64,000 nucleotides of DNA from Synechococcus sp. WH 8101 (GCF_004209775.1 NZ_CP035914.1:2480001-2544000); one strand, 5' to 3'. Numbered from the stretch's first letter, positions 1 through 8,690 are shown. Program-made: numbers and translations. Notes: generated from the sequence alone by a model not told the origin.

Positions 1-168
1 CCAGCGTCTTCTCCTGGACCCACTTGCCTTCGGATGGTCTCGCCACGACAGGCGTAACAAAGATTTCGTGTGTAGCATTATCACACTATTGTCACAGGTC
101 AGCAAGGTATGTAGTCAGCAGGCAGGCAAAATGCTTGGCATGACTAGAGAGTCTACTTATCACAATAC
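1..168. other. intergenic region at left edge
   Basis: This stretch is visibly more A+T-rich than the coding DNA beside it. I see no credible reading frame and no tRNA. It lies downstream of argJ and presumably carries the promoter or 3' end of a gene beyond the left edge. It contains an inverted repeat, GTGTG at 68-72 and CACAC at 82-86, with a 9-base spacer. That repeat could be a regulator site or a weak hairpin. Confidence 0.5.
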
Positions 169-1419
169 CTATGTTGTGTAGTCGGCGTTGATACGGACAT
201 ACTGATCGGAGAGATCGCAACCCCAGGCCTGGCCCTGACCGGGGCCATCACCGACCCGCAACCGGATCCTCACACTGTCGTCCTGCAAGTAGGCACCCGC
301 CGCTCGCTCGCGCAGGTATCGGGACGCTGCAGGACGATCAAAAGGCAGGGGCTGTCCAGCGGCCATTAATTGATGCTCGCCAAGCCAGAGCGCCACGGTC
401 TCGGGGTCAAAGTGCACCCCGGCGCGGCCAGCGGCGGCAATGATCCGGCCCCAGTTGGGATCGCGACCATGAATGGCGGTTTTCACCAACGACGACCCAC
501 ACACGGTGCGAGCGATCCGCTGCGCCTCCGCTTCCGAGGCGGCACCGTCCACCCGCACATCCATCAGACAGGTGGCCCCTTCACCGTCACGGGCAATGGC
601 GCGGGCCAGATGCTGAGCCACCTGGGTCACACCCTCTTCCAAGGCCGCCAGCTGATCCGGCGGCAAGGGGGCTCCGGCGGCAAACGCCAGAAACGAATCA
701 TTGGTGCTCGTGTCACCGTCCACGGTGATGGCGTTGAACGACCGCTGCACCGCCCGCTGCACCAGCGCCTGCCACTGATCCGCGGGCACCGCAGCATCAC
801 AGGTGAGGTAGCCGAGCATCGTGGCCATATCGGGATGAATCATTCCCGACCCCTTGGCCATGCCACCGATGCGCACGCGCCGGCCGCCGAGATTGGCCTC
901 CAGGGCGATCTGCTTGTCGATCAGATCGGTGGTGAGAATCGCTGTGGCAGCTGCCGCGCCACCATCGCCGCTCAAGGCCGACGCCAGAGGATCGATCCCC
1001 GCCAACAAAATATCCATCGGGATCGGCACCCCGATCACACCGGTGGAGCAGATCAGCACCTCCTCTGCCGTCAGCCCCAGCCGATCCGCCAGCGCCTGGG
1101 TGGCCCGCTGGCTATCGATCAAGCCGCGATCCCCCGTGCAGGCATTGGCCTGACCGGAATTGGTGAGCACCGCCCGCACCTGGCCACCACGGCGCTGCAA
1201 CCGTTCGATGCAAAGATCCACGCAGGCCGCCCGCACCACCGATGTGGTGAAGGTGCCGGCACACACCGCTCCCTCCGGCGCCAACAGCAGAGCGAGATCT
1301 GGTTTCCCGGAAGCCTTCAGCCCGGCGGTGAAGCCTGAGGCCTGAAACCCATCCGGAGCCGTGAGGCCTCCCGGCACGGCAACCCAAGTGGGCGAGAGGG
1401 ATCCGCTGTTGGCCACCAT
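169..1419 (-). CDS. argJ: bifunctional glutamate N-acetyltransferase / N-acetylglutamate synthase ArgJ
   Basis: ArgJ transfers the acetyl group from N-acetylornithine to glutamate (the cyclic arginine pathway) and can also use acetyl-CoA. The frame gives 416 residues from the ATG at 1419, close to the usual length. The family's self-cleavage site is visible as MATMLG, with the nucleophile Thr near residue 200; the GMAKGSGMIHPDM stretch precedes it. The frame stays open upstream to 1512, but the family N-terminus (P-x-G-x-T-A-P-x-G-F) begins about ten residues after the chosen start, and a longer form would run into coaE. It is divergent from coaE with about 43 bases between the start codons. 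Confidence 0.95.
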   Translation of the reverse strand: MVANSGSLSPTWVAVPGGLTAPDGFQASGFTAGLKASGKPDLALLLAPEGAVCAGTFTTSVVRAACVDLCIERLQRRGGQVRAVLTNSGQANACTGDRGLIDSQRATQALADRLGLTAEEVLICSTGVIGVPIPMDILLAGIDPLASALSGDGGAAAATAILTTDLIDKQIALEANLGGRRVRIGGMAKGSGMIHPDMATMLGYLTCDAAVPADQWQALVQRAVQRSFNAITVDGDTSTNDSFLAFAAGAPLPPDQLAALEEGVTQVAQHLARAIARDGEGATCLMDVRVDGAASEAEAQRIARTVCGSSLVKTAIHGRDPNWGRIIAAAGRAGVHFDPETVALWLGEHQLMAAGQPLPFDRPAASRYLRERAAGAYLQDDSVRIRLRVGDGPGQGQAWGCDLSDQYVRINADYTT

Positions 1420-1462
1420 CACGCCTGCAGGGGAGACACTGGATCCATCCTCACCCCGCGCC

Positions 1463-2059
1463 ATGCCCAGCCAACGCCGGATTGGCCTCACCGGAGGGAT
1501 TGCCAGCGGCAAGAGCAGCGTCGGTCGCTGGCTGGCGCAACGGGGTATTCCCGTGCTCGATGCCGATCAGGTCGCGCGGGAGGTTTTGGCTTCAGGCAGC
1601 GAAGCCACCCGGCAAGTGATCGCCCATTTCGGCGATCGGGTGCGCGCCAAGGGCGCCACAGGGGAGGAGGCTTGTCTCGATCGCGCGGCCCTGGGCCGGA
1701 TCGTGTTCAGCGACCCAGACGAGCGACGCTGGCTGGAGCAGCTGGTGCACCCTCGCGTGCGTGATCACTTCGATGTGGAGCTGCTGAGGCTCCAGCAGGA
1801 GCCAATCGTGGTGCTGATGATTCCGCTGCTGTTTGAAGCAGGCCTGGAGAGCCTCTGCACAGAAATCTGGGTCGTGACCTGCTCAGAACAGCAGCAACAA
1901 GAACGACTCATGGCCCGAGACGGCCTGACGGTCGAAGAAGCCCGGCTCAGGATCGCCGCCCAGATGCCCCTCGCCAGCAAATGCGCCAGAGCAGACCTGG
2001 TGATTGACAACGGTGAACGGCCAGAAGCGTGGAGCGCCCTGATCGATTCAAAGCTCTGA
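1463..2059 (+). CDS. coaE: dephospho-CoA kinase
   Basis: CoaE phosphorylates the 3'-hydroxyl of dephospho-CoA, the last step of coenzyme A synthesis. The 198-residue product has the P-loop GLTGGIASGKSS at residues 7-18, followed by a DADQVAREVL segment and HP-x-VR in the middle, as in the family. An open frame extends upstream to 1361 but lies over the argJ start. The ATG at 1463 places the P-loop at its usual position. It is divergent from argJ, so both promoters must sit in or overlap the short shared region. Confidence 0.95.
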   Translation: MPSQRRIGLTGGIASGKSSVGRWLAQRGIPVLDADQVAREVLASGSEATRQVIAHFGDRVRAKGATGEEACLDRAALGRIVFSDPDERRWLEQLVHPRVRDHFDVELLRLQQEPIVVLMIPLLFEAGLESLCTEIWVVTCSEQQQQERLMARDGLTVEEARLRIAAQMPLASKCARADLVIDNGERPEAWSALIDSKL

Positions 2060-2120
2060 GACCCGGTCCTGATCGGGAGAAGCAAGAAGAACATCGACCG
2101 GGGTGCAGACGATCTCAGCT

Positions 2121-2140
2121 CCTGTGATCAAGCTCACAGG
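2121..2140. promoter_or_regulatory. perfect CRP-type palindrome
   Basis: The core is TGTGA, six bases, then TCACA (2123-2138), inside a 7-base inverted repeat CCTGTGA/TCACAGG. This is the textbook cAMP-CRP target, also described for cyanobacterial SyCRP1. It lies about 110 bases before the ATG at 2248 and 60 bases after coaE. The same repeat could form a 7-bp hairpin with a 6-base loop, so a coaE terminator is the alternative, although no T-run follows. The regulator encoded at 11038-11724 is a candidate binder. Confidence 0.55.
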
Positions 2141-2247
2141 CCAAGGAGACCGACATCAACAAGCGGCACCGCAATCGCAGAGATCTTGGGTTCATCGGCA
2201 GCAGATGGCTCTGCTTCATCGCACCTCACTCCCCAGCACTCACTCCC

Positions 2248-2667
2248 ATGCACCGCTCCCTCTCCCTCCTCTCTGCCCTCGCTCTCGGTTCCACCGCTCT
2301 GGTGATCGCCCACGGCCCCAAAGCCGATGCCATGGCCATCGCCTTCGACTGCTTCGATCGCACCACCAGTCAGCTCGTTGCCCGCAGCGCCGTCGACATG
2401 ACCAGCCCCATCGTGAGCTGCCTGCCCGTTCCCGGCACCAGCACCACACCCGCCCAAACTTCACCTTCACCAACCAGCCCAGATCCCGTGATTGAGATCG
2501 GCACAAGCGAGGCGGATTTCACGGGAGGCGGAGCTGTTGAGCCAGATTTCAGCGATCCAGCAGTACCCCCTGCACCCGAGATGAGCACCGGCGATCAACT
2601 CGGCTCTGCCGTTGGCCAACACCTCGGCAAATTACTTGGACAAGGCATCGCCGATCTTTTCCGCTAA
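2248..2667 (+). CDS. small secreted Cys-domain protein (paralogue of the 4547 gene)
   Basis: I do not recognise a named family. The 139-residue product begins with a signal peptide (basic start, hydrophobic stretch to about residue 21, A-D-A before residue 29). A compact domain then runs from C35 to C58 with the pattern C-x-D-R, LVA, D-x-T-x-P and VSC. A Pro/Thr/Ser-rich linker follows, and then a C-terminus with GSAVGQHLGKLLGQGIADLF, which looks like a small amphipathic helix. The C-to-C domain is clearly shared with the product of 4547-5104. It is likely exported to the periplasm or outside, with the two cysteines forming a disulfide (inference). Confidence 0.7.
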   Translation: MHRSLSLLSALALGSTALVIAHGPKADAMAIAFDCFDRTTSQLVARSAVDMTSPIVSCLPVPGTSTTPAQTSPSPTSPDPVIEIGTSEADFTGGGAVEPDFSDPAVPPAPEMSTGDQLGSAVGQHLGKLLGQGIADLFR

Positions 2668-2758
2668 GCCGAACGTCGCTTCACAACAAACATTTTTCAA
2701 TCATCCGTCAAAACCAACACACTCACTACCTTTCAAACACCAACCAAAAGCAAACGAC

Positions 2759-4468
2759 ATGCCTCTCCTCAAGCAGGCCCGCACAGCAACCAGCACCCTC
2801 ACGGCCTCCGCACTGATGGCCGCCGCAAGCTTGCAAGCCCCCTCAGCCTCCGCCAACAACGGTGTGAACTGCGAAAACGGACGCTCCCTCGGCCAGTTTG
2901 TGATCAAGTCAAAGTTGAATGACCGCTATGTGAGCGGCGGCCATCACAACGATGCTCTGAAAGCCAAACTCCGTAACCAACCAGCCCCCGGCAGTGAAGG
3001 CGTCTTCGAACTCTTTGATGTCAGCAACCTGCCTGGCGCCTCCAGAAACACATTTGCCCTGCGCAGCGTGAAAAACCCCAATAAGTGGTGGCGCGTAAAA
3101 AACAACAATGAAACCGTGCTGCTCGACTCCTACCAATGCAAGTCAAACCGGGAAAGCACCACTTTCATCGCAACGGGACTAGGCGGGCAGATGGCGTTGC
3201 AATCCCGCAAAAACGACAAGTGGCTCAAAGTCAATAATGACGAAAGGCTGAAGGCCTCCGTCGACAATCCCAACAGACGCGACAAAACCATCTTTCTGTT
3301 CAGCCAACTCAATCAACCTGCACCTCCCAACCCTCAGCCACAACCTGACCCCCAACCCGAACAGCCCATCAACCTCAACGGCTGGTGGCGCGGTGATCGC
3401 AGCGGCTACTACTCCATTCAAACCAGTGGTTCCAACTTCCAGATGAAGGGTTTCTCCAACAATGGCGCCGCCCTGAACTTGTTCACCGGCACCATCACTG
3501 GCAACCGCATCACTGGCTCCTGGAAGAACTTCTGTGATAACCGCACCGGCAATGCCGTGCTCGAGTTCAGCAACGGCCAGCTCCGCCGGATGAGTGGCTC
3601 CACCGCCAACAGCCAATGGTCTCGTTCTGCACGTCCGAGCAACGTTCAGGCCAACCCCACCTGCAGCACACCCCAACCACCTCAAGACCAGACGCCTAAG
3701 AACCTGAATGGCTGGTGGAAAGGCAATAACAATGGTTTTTACGACATCCTGCAAACCCAGGAAATCCCGGGCCAGAACAACTTTCGAATGCGCGGCTACT
3801 CGAATTCCGGACAACTTCTGAACACCTTGATTGGACGGACCAGTGGCAACAGAATCACCGGCCGATGGACCAACGCTTGTGACCAGCGAACCGGCAACAT
3901 CACACTGGAAGTCCGAAACGGGAAACTGGTGAAGCTCAGTGGATCACCCACCATCAACACGAGCTGGTCAACGACCAACAATCCGCCCCGCGCTCTCAAG
4001 GACAGCTGCAATCAAGGAAATCCTGACCCCAGCAATCGGGCGATCAAACAGGTGCTCAGACTCACAAAAACCGTTTACATTGTTGATCACGATAGCCTCT
4101 CAAGAAACGAAACCGGACAACGCACCTTCTCCAAAACGCTGCAACTTCAGCGACCAGAAAACAACGGAGAACGTTTCAGCGCCTTTTTCCCATCCTCCAA
4201 CAAAACCCGCTTCTGTGTTGACAGAGAGGTGAGATCCGACGACTGGGACAAGGTTTGGATTGACCGCAATGGCAATGCCAACCTTGGTGTCGAAGTGAAG
4301 CTCTACGAGGGAACGAGCTGCAGAGGTCGATTGATCGGCACTTATATGTACCGCAAGATCCTGACCGTAGCCCCGGGGCAGACCGGTCGGTATGAAGTTC
4401 CCCTCCCCACCAATGAGGGCAGCTCGGTGCGGGTGACCTACACCCTCTCCAACCGCACCGCACGCTGA
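2759..4468 (+). CDS. secreted multidomain protein: fascin-like beta-trefoil, two NLNGWW repeats, C-terminal domain
   Basis: The 569-residue product is probably exported: a signal peptide occupies residues 1-32, ending A-S-A. Residues about 45-185 look like a fascin/actin-crosslinking-type beta-trefoil (FALRSVKN-x-KWWRV, MALQSRKNDKWLKVNN). A Pro-rich linker leads to two tandem repeats, about 205-302 and 315-418. Each opens with NLNGWW and carries a GNRITG-x-W motif and two cysteines (C259/C301 and C374/C417). Residues about 428-569 form another domain with C486 and C521. The start at 2759 was chosen because the signal peptide begins there; the frame is open upstream to 2612. G+C is lower than in the neighbours (29 of 60 bases at 4081-4140). 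Carbohydrate or surface binding is a guess from the fold. Confidence 0.7.
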   Translation: MPLLKQARTATSTLTASALMAAASLQAPSASANNGVNCENGRSLGQFVIKSKLNDRYVSGGHHNDALKAKLRNQPAPGSEGVFELFDVSNLPGASRNTFALRSVKNPNKWWRVKNNNETVLLDSYQCKSNRESTTFIATGLGGQMALQSRKNDKWLKVNNDERLKASVDNPNRRDKTIFLFSQLNQPAPPNPQPQPDPQPEQPINLNGWWRGDRSGYYSIQTSGSNFQMKGFSNNGAALNLFTGTITGNRITGSWKNFCDNRTGNAVLEFSNGQLRRMSGSTANSQWSRSARPSNVQANPTCSTPQPPQDQTPKNLNGWWKGNNNGFYDILQTQEIPGQNNFRMRGYSNSGQLLNTLIGRTSGNRITGRWTNACDQRTGNITLEVRNGKLVKLSGSPTINTSWSTTNNPPRALKDSCNQGNPDPSNRAIKQVLRLTKTVYIVDHDSLSRNETGQRTFSKTLQLQRPENNGERFSAFFPSSNKTRFCVDREVRSDDWDKVWIDRNGNANLGVEVKLYEGTSCRGRLIGTYMYRKILTVAPGQTGRYEVPLPTNEGSSVRVTYTLSNRTAR

Positions 4469-4490
4469 CAACACCAACCACCGAACCTGT

Positions 4491-4508
4491 GCCCCGCCAT
4501 GGCGGGGC
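4491..4508. terminator. perfect 18-bp palindrome after the 2759 gene
   Basis: GCCCCGCC and GGCGGGGC meet with a two-base centre, 23 bases after the stop codon at 4468 and 39 bases before the ATG at 4547. Such a GC-rich stem could terminate or attenuate transcription between the two secreted-protein genes. The T-rich tail is poor (TTATCC), so intrinsic termination is uncertain. Confidence 0.5.
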
Positions 4509-4546
4509 TTATCCAACGCTTTGGGTTTGTCCATCAGAATTCAGGA

Positions 4547-5104
4547 ATGAACTACCTGCTCCATCTGAGTGCCGTGGGCTTGAGCGCCTGCAGCCTTGCC
4601 GCCGCCAGCATCAGTTTCGGCAACGCTGCCCAAGCACAGGCAATCACGTTCCGCTGTTATGACCGTGCATCGGGAGCCCTTGTCGCTGTCAGCACAATCG
4701 ACCTGACCACACCACAAGTGAGCTGCACGTCGAGCACCGAACCGGAGAGTTCATCGGCACCAGATCCAGGTGAAGCTCCAGCACCGGGCAACGCTGCAAT
4801 CCCTGGCAGCAGCGCAAACGATCCCCTCGCCGCACGACGCAGCATCAACCTGGCTCGCGACACAGCAATCCGGCTCAACGGTGGGCTCAGCGTCTACAGA
4901 CCCGCCAGTTGCATGTTCGCCGGCGCTACGGGCAATCCCTGCCTCAGCCGTGAGAATGACGACTTCGTGTTCAACATCCCTGGGGGGCCACCGGGTTGGG
5001 AGCAGAGCGGTGACGCCCCCAGCATTCAGACAATTCTCAAAATCGCTGCCGATGGCCGCTCGGTGCTGAACGAGCTGTACAACGGCCCTCCGCAAACCAA
5101 CTGA
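4547..5104 (+). CDS. small secreted Cys-domain protein (paralogue of the 2248 gene)
   Basis: The product has 185 residues. A signal peptide spans residues 1-31 (A-Q-A before AITF). The domain from C37 to C60 repeats the pattern of the 2248 product: AI-x-F-x-C-x-DR, LVA-x-S, D-x-T-x-P-x-VSC, with the same 23-residue Cys spacing. After an acidic Pro/Ser linker there is a second region absent from the sister protein, containing C122 and C132 and the segments NDDFVFNIPGGPPGW and ILKIAADGRSVLNELYNGPP. The start is the ATG at 4547; an upstream ATG at 4499 lies inside the palindrome and would spoil the signal peptide. It converges on gatB with nine bases between the stop codons. Confidence 0.7.
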   Translation: MNYLLHLSAVGLSACSLAAASISFGNAAQAQAITFRCYDRASGALVAVSTIDLTTPQVSCTSSTEPESSSAPDPGEAPAPGNAAIPGSSANDPLAARRSINLARDTAIRLNGGLSVYRPASCMFAGATGNPCLSRENDDFVFNIPGGPPGWEQSGDAPSIQTILKIAADGRSVLNELYNGPPQTN

Positions 5105-5113
5105 GACGGAGCT

Positions 5114-6601
5114 TTAGCCCCCCTTCAGCTTCTGACTAAGGATCTGATTGGCCAGCTTCGGATCGGCCTTGCCGCCGGTCTTCTTCATCAGCTGACCCAC
5201 AAAGAAGCCCTGCAGCTTGTTCTTACCGCCCCGGAAGGCTTCCACCTCCTCAGGGTGAGCAGCCAGGAGCTCATCAACGATGGCACCAATCGCTGCAGGA
5301 TCACTGATCATGCCCAGGCCGCGCTCATCGACGATCTGGGCCGGTGAGCCACCCTTCTCGAGCAACTCAGGAAGAATTTCCTTGGCGATCTTGCCACTGA
5401 TCTTGCCGCCATCGATCAGCTTCACCATCTCCGCCAGCTGTTCGGGGCGGAAGGGCAGCGAGGCGTAGTTGATGCGGTTGCTGTTCACATAGGCGGCGAT
5501 ATCGCCCGTGATCCAGTTCGCCGCCAACTTGGCATCAGCGCCGGCTGCCACCACTGCTTCGAAGTAGTCGGCCATCGGCCGTTCGTCGGTGAGCACGCGG
5601 GCGTCGTACTGCGACAGCCCCAGGGTCTCTGCGTAGCGATGACGCTTGGCGGCGGGAAGCTCCGGCAATTCAGCACGCCAGGCTTCACGCTGGTCTGCAC
5701 TCACCTCGATCGGTCCCAGATCGGGATCGGGGAAGTAGCGGTAGTCGCTGGCTCCCTCCTTGCTACGCATGCTCTTGGTGAGCTGCTTGCCCTCATCCCA
5801 GAGGCGGGTTTCCTGAACGATCGTTTCGCCGCTCTCGTAGGCCTTGATCTGGCGCTGGATCTCGTAGTCGCAGGCCTTCTGAATCGCCGAAAAAGAGTTC
5901 ATGTTCTTGATCTCCACCTTCGTGCCGAAGGGCGCGTCAGGGCCGCGACGCACGGAGATGTTCACGTCACAACGCAGGGATCCCTCCTGCATGTTGCCGT
6001 CGCTCACGCCGAGATAACGCATGATGCGGCGAATCTCCGAGGCGTATTCAGCAGCTTCACGACCCGTGCGCAGATCCGGCTTGCTCACGATCTCCGCGAG
6101 GGCCACACCAGCGCGGTTGTAATCCACCAGCGAATGGGTGGAACCCGCCAGGCGATCGCTGCCGGCGTGCACCAACTTGCCGGCATCTTCCTCCATATGC
6201 AGACGCTCAATGCCGATGGTTTTCAGATAAGTCTCTTTGCCCTTCTCCGCCACCTCCACCTCGATCCAACCGTCTTCGGCGATCGGTTCGTCGTATTGGG
6301 AGATCTGGTAGTTCTTCGGCAGATCGGGATAGAAATACTGCTTGCGGTCGAATTTGCTGTGCTCAGCGATCTTGAGGTTGAGGGCCATCGCCGCCTTCAC
6401 CGCATACTCGAGCACCTTCTGATTCAGCACCGGCAGGGTGCCGGGCAAGCCGCACACCACCGGGTCGATGTGAGTGTTGGGGTCATCACCGAAGGCCGTG
6501 GAGGCACCCGTGAAGATCTTGCTCTCGGTGCCCAGCTGCACGTGGGTCTCCAGACCGATCACGGCTTCCCACTCGCCCGTTCCAGCCCCGTTGACAGCCA
6601 T
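5114..6601 (-). CDS. gatB: Asp-tRNA(Asn)/Glu-tRNA(Gln) amidotransferase subunit B
   Basis: GatB is the subunit of GatCAB that binds misacylated Glu-tRNA(Gln) and activates the glutamate, making Gln-tRNA(Gln) in organisms that lack a glutaminyl-tRNA synthetase. The 495-residue length is typical. The N-terminal GLETHVQL motif, the KYFYPDLPKNYQISQ-type segment (here QYFYPDLP), and the C-terminal tail domain (FFVGQLMKKTGGKADPKLAN) are all present. GatA and GatC are not in this window. It is divergent from thiO with a 75-base gap that must hold both promoters. Confidence 0.97.
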   Translation of the reverse strand: MAVNGAGTGEWEAVIGLETHVQLGTESKIFTGASTAFGDDPNTHIDPVVCGLPGTLPVLNQKVLEYAVKAAMALNLKIAEHSKFDRKQYFYPDLPKNYQISQYDEPIAEDGWIEVEVAEKGKETYLKTIGIERLHMEEDAGKLVHAGSDRLAGSTHSLVDYNRAGVALAEIVSKPDLRTGREAAEYASEIRRIMRYLGVSDGNMQEGSLRCDVNISVRRGPDAPFGTKVEIKNMNSFSAIQKACDYEIQRQIKAYESGETIVQETRLWDEGKQLTKSMRSKEGASDYRYFPDPDLGPIEVSADQREAWRAELPELPAAKRHRYAETLGLSQYDARVLTDERPMADYFEAVVAAGADAKLAANWITGDIAAYVNSNRINYASLPFRPEQLAEMVKLIDGGKISGKIAKEILPELLEKGGSPAQIVDERGLGMISDPAAIGAIVDELLAAHPEEVEAFRGGKNKLQGFFVGQLMKKTGGKADPKLANQILSQKLKGG

Positions 6602-6676
6602 CCGCCCAGAGTCTCGCTAGCCGATCAATCCTATGGAATGGTGCCGGTAGGGTCAGGGATGTGATCCACAGCAGCG

Positions 6677-7798
6677 ATGGCGGGCGAACCCGTTGTGATC
6701 CTCGGTGGCGGCCTGATCGGCCTGGCGGTGGCCCACCAGCTGGCCCGCCGCGGCCGCACCGTCACCGTGCTCAGTCGGCGCCGCAGTGAAGCAGCAGGCT
6801 TTGTGGCCGCCGGCATGCTCGCCCCCCACGCCGAAGGGCTCGTTGGCGATCAACTGACCTTGGGTCAACGCAGTCTGGACCGCATTCCCAGCTGGGTTGC
6901 CCAGATCGAAGCCGACAGTGGCCTCTCCTGCGGGCTCCGCACCAGCGGCATCATCGTGCCCTTCGAGGAGGCCGCCGCGCGAGACCGCTACCCCACCGCC
7001 ACCTGCGGACAAGCGCTGAATCGGCAACAACTGGAGCGCGAACTGCCCGGCCTGGGCGAGGCCTGGACCGCCGGGCTGCTGTTTGAGCAGGATGGTCAGA
7101 TCGACAACCGACGGCAGCTGATGCGGGCGCTGGAAAGTGCCTGTGCCGATCGGGGTGTGCGCTTCCTCGAGGGTGTGGATGTGCTGGCCCTCGAGCAGAG
7201 CGGCGGCGGCCTGCAGGGCGCACGGGTTCGCGATGCCGAAGGACACGACTACACGCTCGCCTGCACCGAAGCGGTGCTCTGCGCCGGCGCCTGGAGTGCT
7301 CGTTTGTTGCCGGAGCTGCAGATTGCGCCTGTGAAAGGACAGATGCTCTCGCTGCAGGCACCCCGTGGCGCCCTCAAGCGAGTGATCTTCGGCCCAGGCA
7401 CCTACCTGGTGCCCCGCGAGGACGGGCTGGTGGTGGTCGGTGCCACATCGGAGCCGGAGGCCGGCTTCAGCGAAGGCCTCACCCCCCAGGGCCAGCGCAC
7501 CCTGCAGGCGGGGATCGCCTCCCTGCTGCCGCAGGCGACGCACTGGCCACCGATGGAACGTTGGTGGGGCTTCCGTCCCTGCACCCCCGATGAGGGGCCG
7601 GTGCTAGGGGCGAGTTCGATCGAAGGGCTCTGGCTGGCCTGTGGCCATCACCGCAACGGCGTGCTGATGGCGGGCCTGACCGCAGAGCTGTTGGCCGGCG
7701 TCATCACCGGCCAACCACTGGATAACGACACCAAGACGCTGCTGCAGGCCTTTCGCTGGGATCGCTTTGAAAACTCAGCGAAGGCGTCAACGCTCTGA
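6677..7798 (+). CDS. thiO: glycine oxidase ThiO, FAD-dependent
   Basis: ThiO oxidises glycine to dehydroglycine (iminoacetate) for the thiazole half of thiamine. The 373-residue product starts with a Rossmann FAD-binding motif, VVILGGGLIGLAVAHQL, at residues 6-22. It ends with the typical D-amino-acid-oxidase segment (FRPCTPDEGPVLGAS, then LACGHHRNGVLMA). In many filamentous cyanobacteria thiO is fused to thiG; here it stands alone at single-domain length. Other DAO-family oxidases are possible, but the segments near the C-terminus fit ThiO best. Confidence 0.85.
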   Translation: MAGEPVVILGGGLIGLAVAHQLARRGRTVTVLSRRRSEAAGFVAAGMLAPHAEGLVGDQLTLGQRSLDRIPSWVAQIEADSGLSCGLRTSGIIVPFEEAAARDRYPTATCGQALNRQQLERELPGLGEAWTAGLLFEQDGQIDNRRQLMRALESACADRGVRFLEGVDVLALEQSGGGLQGARVRDAEGHDYTLACTEAVLCAGAWSARLLPELQIAPVKGQMLSLQAPRGALKRVIFGPGTYLVPREDGLVVVGATSEPEAGFSEGLTPQGQRTLQAGIASLLPQATHWPPMERWWGFRPCTPDEGPVLGASSIEGLWLACGHHRNGVLMAGLTAELLAGVITGQPLDNDTKTLLQAFRWDRFENSAKASTL

Positions 7799-7861
7799 AA
7801 TCGCCAAGAGATCGACTCCAGCCCAACGGAGCGCGTGAGCCTTGATGCCTGGGTGAAGCGA

Positions 7862-8317
7862 TCAGCCCTCGGTGCGCCAACCCTGATCCGACGGGGTCCA
7901 GTCGCTCAGCTCGGAGGGCTGGAACCACAGGCCGATCTCGAACTCGGCGGTTTCGGGAGCATCGGAGCCGTGGATCACATTGCGGCCGATGTTGATCGCC
8001 AGATCACCGCGGATCGTGCCGGGCTCGGCCTCGAGGGGCTTGGTGGCACCGATCAGCTTGCGGGCACTGGCGATGACGCCATCGCCCTCCCACACCATCG
8101 CCACCACAGGGCCGGAGGTGATGAAGTCGACCAAACCAGCAAAGAAAGGACGCTCCTTATGCACGCCGTAGTGCTGCTCTGCCAGTTCCCGGCTGGGGGT
8201 GAGCTGCTTGAGACCCACCAACTTGAATCCCTTGCGCTCGAAGCGACCAAGGATTTCGCCCACGAGACCACGCTGGACGCCATCGGGCTTGATGGCGATG
8301 AAAGTGCGTTCGGCCAT
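7862..8317 (-). CDS. ndk: nucleoside diphosphate kinase
   Basis: Ndk moves the gamma-phosphate of ATP to other NDPs through a phosphohistidine. The product has 151 residues, the usual bacterial length. The start motif [18 protein letters not shown] is intact, and the active-site histidine is H116 in NVIHGSD. It converges on thiO (63-base gap) and diverges from the toxin-antitoxin pair at 8430. That pair separates it from speA. Confidence 0.97.
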   Translation of the reverse strand: MAERTFIAIKPDGVQRGLVGEILGRFERKGFKLVGLKQLTPSRELAEQHYGVHKERPFFAGLVDFITSGPVVAMVWEGDGVIASARKLIGATKPLEAEPGTIRGDLAINIGRNVIHGSDAPETAEFEIGLWFQPSELSDWTPSDQGWRTEG

Positions 8318-8429
8318 GGAAGGAAAGCGTCAGATCCGGGCCATCGTCCGTGGCGGGGCTGCCGGTTGGCAAGCACAACCCCCTAGCCAATAATGACCAT
8401 GGGCATGTGACTAGGCTCAAGACGATTCG

Positions 8430-8690
8430 ATGATGACCATGGCCATCGCACCCCGTCAGGTCTCCAAGTCGCAGTTCAAGGCCCAGGCTCTGGCCCTCTT
8501 CCGCGAGATCGAAACCAGCGGGGAACCGCTGGTGATCACGGATCACGGCCGACCGGCCCTGGAAGTTCGGCCCTATCGGCCCCTGCAGAACGATGCAGCC
8601 GATCCACTGGATGCACTGCGCGGGTCCGTCACCTACTTCGACCAACCGTTTGAACCCGTTTCTGAGGGTGACTGGGAGGCCCTGGCGTGA
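8430..8690 (+). CDS. type II antitoxin, Phd/YefM-like
   Basis: The 86-residue protein has the Phd/YefM N-terminal DNA-binding pattern: SKSQFKAQALALFREIE, then GEPLVITDHGRPALEVRPY at about residues 31-49. An acidic C-terminal tail would wrap the toxin. It should neutralise the PIN-domain protein encoded next and autorepress the pair. Several in-frame ATGs cluster at the start (8430, 8433, 8439), so the exact start is uncertain by a few residues. The stop codon overlaps the toxin start as GTGA, the usual translational coupling. Confidence 0.85.
   Translation: MMTMAIAPRQVSKSQFKAQALALFREIETSGEPLVITDHGRPALEVRPYRPLQNDAADPLDALRGSVTYFDQPFEPVSEGDWEALA

Noticed and set aside
370-1338. Long plus-strand open frame over argJ
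   Set aside because: It is antisense to a full-length ArgJ with an intact active site. Low-complexity His/Gly/Arg composition is typical of the shadow frame in G+C-rich DNA.
8406-8421. CRP-like site TGTGA-N6-TCAAG before the antitoxin
   Set aside because: Only the first half-site is perfect; the second matches three of five bases. Too weak to call.
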